Shown here piece by piece: positions 61,766 through 64,000 of a stretch of 64,000 nt of DNA. The first letter of the stretch is position 1, and every line of letters starts with the position of its first letter. Where the stretch lies: assembly GCA_041687015.1 (NCBI GenBank), contig JAWLCT010000001.1:82056-146055 (forward strand). The letters are read 5' to 3'. The notes beneath the pieces are model-generated. The model was not told where the DNA came from. It made no database searches and saw only the letters and a list, made by a program, of their open reading frames with translations. The position numbers were made by a program, and so were the translations under genes. This DNA is from JALOAT01 sp041687015 (lineage in GTDB: Bacteria > Pseudomonadota > Gammaproteobacteria > Thiohalomonadales > Thiohalomonadaceae).

Positions 61766-62310
61766 TTATAAAGCAGGATGCGCCCGGGCCAAGGCCGGTT
61801 CACAACAGCCATGCTCCAGGGTGACACGGTTTCGTCCACCCGATTTCGCCGTGTACAAGGCTTTATCGGCCCGCTTGATGAGGTCCCGCCAGTGACTCAT
61901 CCCTCGCGCACGTCAGGATGGACCGCCCAGCCGGCCCACCACGTCCTCCTAGCGCAGTTCTTCAGGACAGATCTTCACCAGCCGACTCAGAACGGCGTCG
62001 CCGGCCATGTGGCCATACCGTACCGGTCATTGGTGCTTTTGAAAATATCGAGGCATGAGCAGCGATAAGGGCGTTGCGCAACGCAGCGCACGGGCGAGTT
62101 CCCGTGCGGCCAACGCCATGAAATGGCGACGGTTGGCTGCCCCGGTGAGTTCGTCCGTTTGCGCCGCCTGTTCCAACCGGTTCATCCCAAACGACCGGCC
62201 GCGTCCATGGACCACGCGTATGCCCCCGATCGGGGAGCACGATTCGGTATTCCAGGTCGAATCCCCATCCCTCTGCAACGCCCTGCAACCTGCGAAGACA
62301 AAGAGCGTAA
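61766..62310 (-). pseudogene. Decayed PAS-GGDEF diguanylate cyclase
   Basis: On the minus strand, pieces in different frames line up as a PAS-GGDEF protein. They are GWGFDLEYRIVLPD (PAS), GIRVVHGRGRSF (PAC), LEQAAQTDELTGAANRRHFM with ELARALR (GGDEF start), LDIFKSTNDRYG, GHMAGDAVLSRLVKI with EDVVGRLGG, and RADKALYTAKSGGRNRV (GGDEF end). They are separated by at least three frameshifts, an in-frame TAG after PEELR, and deletions that remove the GGDEF/GGEEF catalytic loop itself. The remnant ends at a TAA at 61766. No functional product is possible. The upstream limit is uncertain because older sequence decays into non-coding DNA up to about 62420. Confidence 0.85.
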
Positions 62311-62511
62311 ACCGAACAGCATGCTTTGCCGCGAAGCCAGTCGCTTGCGTCACGGCCTGCCCCCAAACGCCCTGGGTATGTCCGAGGATGTCTGCCCTCG
62401 CCCAATAAAAAAACCCCAGCACACGATCCGTCTAGGATCGGTGTATGGACCTGTTTACTCCCCGCGAATGCCACCAGGCATTGAGTCATCCATTCCTTAC
62501 AGAGGCGCCTC

Positions 62512-63414
62512 GTGTGGTCAACCAAGCGCACCGTGATTGATGCGCCATCCGATCTCGGCCTCCGGCAAACCGGGGTCGATCGGCTTCCCGATGCACTGCG
62601 TGCGGCGGGAGTACTCGAAGGCTTGCCCGACACCGTCTACGCCGCCCGTTTGCCCGTCCCCCCCTACGTTTACGACCGTGATGCTGCCTCCGGTGTGCTC
62701 AATCTCAATGGAATTCGGGCGTTCAGTGAGCAGCTTGCCCGTCGCGTGACTCTTAGCCTCGATGATAGACGTTTTCCGCTGGTGCTCGGTGGTGATTGCA
62801 GCATTTTGCTTGGAAGTACCCTGGCGCTACGTCGGCGCGGTCGTTACGGCTTGTTCTTTTTCGATGGCCATGCCGATTTCTACTCACCCGAAGCCGAGCC
62901 GAGCGGCGAGGTCGCCTCCATGGACCTCGCTATCGTCACCGGCCACGGACCCGCTTCGCTTGCCGATCCCGATGGACTGTGTCCACTGGTGCGTGAGTCC
63001 GACACCGTCGTTTTCGGATACCGGGATGCCGAAGCCGCCCAACAATACGGTAGCCCAGACGTTCGACAGACGCGCATGCAGGTGTTTGGGCTTGGGGATG
63101 TGCGCAGGCTCCAGCCCGCGGAAGCGGCACGAACGGGATTGGCGGCTCTGGAAGGCTCGGGCATGCAGGGTTTCTGGATCCATCTGGATGCGGACGTCCT
63201 GCACGATGACGTGATGCCCGCGGTCGATTACCGCATGCCCGACGGACTCTGGCCAGAGGAACTCAAGGCAGCGCTCGAGGTGGTATTGGTCTCACCTTTA
63301 GCAATGGGAATGGAAATCACCATCTACAACCCCGCGCTGGATGATGAGCGGCATTCCGCAGCGAGGGTGTTGGCGGACACCGTGGCCGGTGCGTTCGCCG
63401 CCGTCACCGGATGA
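62512..63414 (+). CDS. Arginase/agmatinase-family hydrolase with atypical metal site
   Basis: This 300-aa ureohydrolase-fold protein has the binuclear Mn motifs LVLGGDCSILL (about 91-100), FFDGHADFYSP (Asp118, His120, Asp122) and IHLDADVLHDD (Asp226, Asp228). In arginases the first motif is GGDHS; here the His is Cys96, so the site is altered or serves another substrate. Starts at GTG 62512 or possibly GTG 62530. No amino-acid catabolism genes are adjacent. The next gene is YgbA-like, 190 bp downstream. Confidence 0.87.
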   Translation: MWSTKRTVIDAPSDLGLRQTGVDRLPDALRAAGVLEGLPDTVYAARLPVPPYVYDRDAASGVLNLNGIRAFSEQLARRVTLSLDDRRFPLVLGGDCSILLGSTLALRRRGRYGLFFFDGHADFYSPEAEPSGEVASMDLAIVTGHGPASLADPDGLCPLVRESDTVVFGYRDAEAAQQYGSPDVRQTRMQVFGLGDVRRLQPAEAARTGLAALEGSGMQGFWIHLDADVLHDDVMPAVDYRMPDGLWPEELKAALEVVLVSPLAMGMEITIYNPALDDERHSAARVLADTVAGAFAAVTG

Positions 63415-63602
63415 GGACAAAACGCCGGCACGGAGGCATCCAGAGAGCCACCACCCGCAAGGGTTTGGTGACACGAAATCGATCACCTGCCCCTATTTGC
63501 ATGCCCCGACAGATGTGGCACTTTGCCGGTGCCGGTGGGCAGGATTCCATTGCCATCTGCAATCCCGCGATCTCACACCTCGCTTGTCGTTTGACACATG
63601 CC

Positions 63603-63995
63603 ATGAAGGATGACGCTACAAACCCCGTGCTTCCCACCAGCCGGCGGCTGCGCCGGGAATATCTCACCATCAAGAGCATGCTGCAGATCAGTTGCACCGA
63701 TCGGCACGGTGAAAAACAGGGGGCCAACGGCTTGTGCTCTGAATGCGCGGGCCTTCTCGCCTATGCTGGGCAGCGATTGACAAACTGCCCCTATGGCGAA
63801 AACAAGCCGACGTGTGCGAAATGCCCTGTGCATTGCTACGGGCGGGTCCCGCGCGAGCAGGTCCGCGAGGTGATGCGCTACGCCGGTCCACGAATGCTTT
63901 CGCGCCACCCGTGGCAAGCGCTGCTGCACCTGCTGGACAAGTTGCGCAAGGTGCGCAATCCGCGGCCCCTCCGCAAGCGCAGTCCTCTGGGTTAA
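63603..63995 (+). CDS. YgbA-family (nitrous-oxide-stimulated promoter) protein
   Basis: The 130-aa protein matches the YgbA_NO family: RLRREYLTIKSMLQISCTDRHG, GLCSECAGLLAYAGQRLTNCPYG, KPTCAKCPVHCYGRVPREQ, YAGPRMLSRHPWQALLHLLD. It has a cluster of seven conserved Cys that may bind a metal or Fe-S centre. In E. coli ygbA is induced by nitric oxide via NsrR; its biochemical role is unknown. The Met chosen precedes the conserved core; longer frames run back to 63411. I see no clear NsrR or FNR palindrome in the 190 bp upstream. Confidence 0.88.
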   Translation: MKDDATNPVLPTSRRLRREYLTIKSMLQISCTDRHGEKQGANGLCSECAGLLAYAGQRLTNCPYGENKPTCAKCPVHCYGRVPREQVREVMRYAGPRMLSRHPWQALLHLLDKLRKVRNPRPLRKRSPLG

Positions 63996-64000
63996 GGGGC

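Overview
The window is 64 kb of GC-rich chromosomal DNA, densely packed with bacterial genes and without rRNA, tRNA, CRISPR, integrase or complete transposase genes. Gene content points to a free-living, motile, respiring gammaproteobacterium, probably a sulfur oxidiser of the Chromatiales/Ectothiorhodospiraceae kind. The evidence is a flavocytochrome c sulfide dehydrogenase pair, a periplasmic rhodanese, CydDC, MotAB, two chemoreceptors, a SulP anion carrier, a BCCT osmolyte carrier and REP-like intergenic palindromes. The lineage is an inference from gene content, not from a marker gene.

Layout. 0.1-10.1 kb: a TRIC-type channel, FccA/FccB sulfide dehydrogenase, a CBS protein, a COG2085 oxidoreductase, a YjdM/PhnA-type zinc protein, and a LysR regulator divergent from a pirin - cytochrome b561 - YceI operon. 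10.1-18.4 kb: an FHA protein divergent from a stand-alone H-NOX haem NO sensor, SulP and BCCT transporters, a two-unit palindromic repeat array of RAYT/REPIN type, two VOC-fold genes and a coiled-coil protein. 18.5-24.1 kb: a HipBA-type toxin-antitoxin pair with a perfect 13-bp inverted-repeat operator, a NamZ (DUF1343) gene overlapping a DOMON-like gene, a cupin and a GDSL esterase lipoprotein. 24.2-33.8 kb: cydDC, a polysaccharide flippase, a sulfotransferase, a chemoreceptor with an extra C-terminal domain, and a possible ferritin-like protein. 34.2-44.9 kb: motAB, a peptidoglycan-binding protein, gamma-glutamyltransferase, a secreted coiled-coil/PPC protein, a CheX-like phosphatase, a thioredoxin-like/beta-propeller pair, a lipoprotein and rsgA. 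45.1-52.5 kb: a Cache chemoreceptor, a secreted protein plus rhodanese operon, DedA, a four-PAS histidine kinase and PsiE. 52.8-58.3 kb: a secreted protein, a GspE/PilB-type ATPase without the usual N-terminal domain, a FapA/DUF342 protein carrying GspE-N-like repeats, and a methyltransferase. 58.5-64 kb: a four-PAS hybrid kinase, a DUF4124 protein, a decayed PAS-GGDEF diguanylate cyclase, an arginase-family enzyme with Cys in place of the first metal-binding His, and a YgbA-family protein.

How the genes work together. Three themes recur: sulfur and respiratory redox chemistry (FccAB, rhodanese, b561/YceI, CydDC); sensing and motility (two chemoreceptors, CheX, MotAB, two PAS kinases, H-NOX, a dead diguanylate cyclase); and envelope/surface functions (NamZ, flippase, sulfotransferase, FapA/GspE, peptidoglycan-binding protein). 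Nitric-oxide-linked genes (H-NOX, YgbA, and CydDC needed for NO-tolerant cytochrome bd) occur together in the window but are not adjacent.

The observations I would examine first are the ATPase/FapA pair with its apparent domain relocation, the hipBA operator abutting the start codon, the partnerless H-NOX, the PAS-GGDEF pseudogene and the palindromic array. I did not find a clearly new defence or mobile system.
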